DNA of 64,000 nt from Anaeramoeba ignava (Eukaryota > Metamonada > Anaeramoebidae): positions 556,501 to 620,500 of the forward strand of contig JAPDFW010000147.1 in NCBI GenBank assembly GCA_028826165.1. The letters are read 5' to 3'. A program made the translations under genes and the position numbers. The notes beneath the pieces are model-generated. The model ran no database searches and was not told the DNA's origin. It saw nothing but the letters and a program-made list of their open reading frames with translations. Below, piece after piece: positions 62,820 through 64,000 of the stretch. Positions within the stretch are counted from its first letter, which is position 1. Every line of letters begins with the position of its first letter.

Positions 62820-63934
62820 GAAGTAAATAATTAAATTCAATAAATAAATAATAAATTAATTAATATTTATTATTATTATTTAATAAATAGTCTGTAAATA
62901 ATTAAATTCAATAAATAAATTAATTAATATTTATTATTATTTAATAAATAGAAAGTAAATAATTAAATTTAATTAATAAATAATATTTAATTAATATTTA
63001 TTATTATTATTATTTAATAAATAGAAAGTAAATAATTGAATCCAATAATTAATTAATAAAATAATTAATATTTATTATTATTATTTAATAAATAGCCTGT
63101 AAATAATTAAATTCAATAAATAAATAATAAATTAATTAATATTTATTATTATTATTTAATAAATAGTTTGTAAATAATTAAATTCAATAAATAAATAATA
63201 AATTAATAAATATTTATTATTATTATTTAATAAATAGTTTGTAAATAATTAAATTCAATAAATAAATAATAAATTAATTAATATTTATTATTATTATTTA
63301 ATAAATAACTTGTAAATAATTAAATTCAATAAATAAATTAATTAATTAATATTTATTATTATTATTTAATAAATAGGGAGTAAATAATTAAATTCAATAA
63401 ATAAATAATATTTATTATTATTATTTAATAAATAGTTTGTAAATAATTAAATTCAATAAATAAATAATAAATTAATTAATATTTATTATTATTATTTAAT
63501 AAATAGCTTGTAAATAATTAAATTAAATAAATAAATTAATTAATTAATATTTATTATTATTATTTAATAAATAGAGAGTAAATAATTAAATTCAATAAAT
63601 AAATAATTAATTAATTAATATTTATTGTTATTATTTAATAAATAGAATGTAAAATAATTAAATTCAATAAATAAATTAATTAATATTTATTATTATTATT
63701 TAATAAATAGCTTGTAAATAATTAAATTCAATAAATAAATAATAAATTAATTAATTAATATTTATTATTATTATTTAATAAATAGTTTGTAAATAATTAA
63801 ATTCAATAAACCAATTAATTAATTAATATTTATTATTATTATTTAATAAATAGAGAGTAAATAATTAAATCTAAAAATATCAATAAAATTCAAAAAAAAA
63901 CAAATAAAATTATTATTTATTTAATAAATAGAGA
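62820..63934 (+). CDS. Single-codon exon array, block 2 (17 exons), continuing past the transposon
   Basis: Same unit as block 1, resuming directly after the transposon and AAT duplication. The triplets are GAA, TCT, AAA, AAA, CCT, TTT, TTT, CTT, GGA, TTT, CTT, AGA, AAT, CTT, TTT, AGA, AGA, read as ESKKPFFLGFLRNLFRR. The composition changes from acidic to basic and aromatic. CTT at 63309 has a mutated acceptor (AA instead of AG). Units become less regular after 63860, and the array or its last introns run off the right edge, so the stop codon is not in the window. With the transposon, the intron crossing the block boundary is 4145 nt (58675-62819). Confidence 0.68.
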
Positions 63935-64000
63935 GTAAATAATTAAATTCAATAAATCAATAATTAAGAATTTTATTATAAATATTCAAAATAAATATCT

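Noticed and set aside
1-64000. tRNA or rRNA genes
   Set aside because: No cloverleaf-like GC-richer segment or rRNA-like stretch was noticed by eye; a covariance-model scan was not possible.

Overview
The window comes from the nuclear genome of an extremely AT-rich protist with spliceosomal introns. Genes use all three standard stops (TAA, TAG, TGA), GT...AG introns (donors mostly GTAAAT/GTAAAA/GTATTA, acceptors ...TTTAG/...AATAG), A/T-ending codons and long Asn/Gln/Glu/Lys/Ser low-complexity tracts. No taxon marker was seen; an amoeboid or metamonad-like protist such as Anaeramoeba is only a guess. About half of the window is tandem-repeat DNA, much of it inside introns of conserved genes.

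Layout. 1-10.9 kb: minus-strand TRRAP/Tra1 pseudokinase subunit of SAGA/NuA4, cut by the left edge before its kinase domain. 11.2-14.4 kb: ribosomal protein eL36, split by a 2.96-kb satellite intron. 14.5-18.0 kb: unrecognised 368-aa protein with two satellite introns. 18.1-19.8 kb: ABHD13-like hydrolase. 19.9-21.6 kb: intergenic 141-bp satellite. 21.7-23.0 kb: ribosomal protein uS4. 23.3-24.8 kb: PAS-domain protein. 25.2-26.2 kb: L-threonine 3-dehydrogenase. 26.3-32.1 kb: PUF60-like splicing factor (two RRMs plus UHM). 32.2-35.5 kb: EDC4-like decapping scaffold C-terminus with a KS-repeat head. 35.7-38.1 kb: SANT-domain protein. 38.3-39.6 kb: ankyrin protein. 39.7-40.5 kb: coiled-coil protein. 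40.6-44.8 kb: TRAPPC2L with two satellite introns. 45.1-45.6 kb: stand-alone C-terminal CAP domain. 46.8-49.5 kb: FG-GAP/fibronectin-like surface protein, flanked by one 312-bp satellite. 51.5 kb onward: RING-plus-kinase gene.

The most unusual region is 53.0-64.0 kb. It looks like a 71-bp satellite, but each unit reads as intron acceptor (AATAAATAG), three variable bases, then intron donor (GTAAATAATTAA). I count 81 such triplets between 54096 and 63934. None is a stop, all end in A or T like ordinary codons here, and they spell an acidic Ser/Asp/Asn/Glu tract followed by a basic aromatic segment. I interpret this as a run of single-codon (3-nt) exons extending the RING-kinase gene, one residue per exon, past the right edge. 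A 4.07-kb DNA transposon (DDE transposase of DDE_Tnp_4/Harbinger type plus an Ulp1-like protease) sits inside one of these introns with a 3-bp AAT target duplication.

Several conserved genes (TRRAP, TDH, PUF60-like, SANT, EDC4-like) are broken by single-base shifts, mostly in A-runs, which points to homopolymer assembly error or to unusual frame handling. Three head-to-head gene pairs share intergenic gaps of only 77-88 bp carrying TTTTCATTTTT-type motifs in each sense direction.
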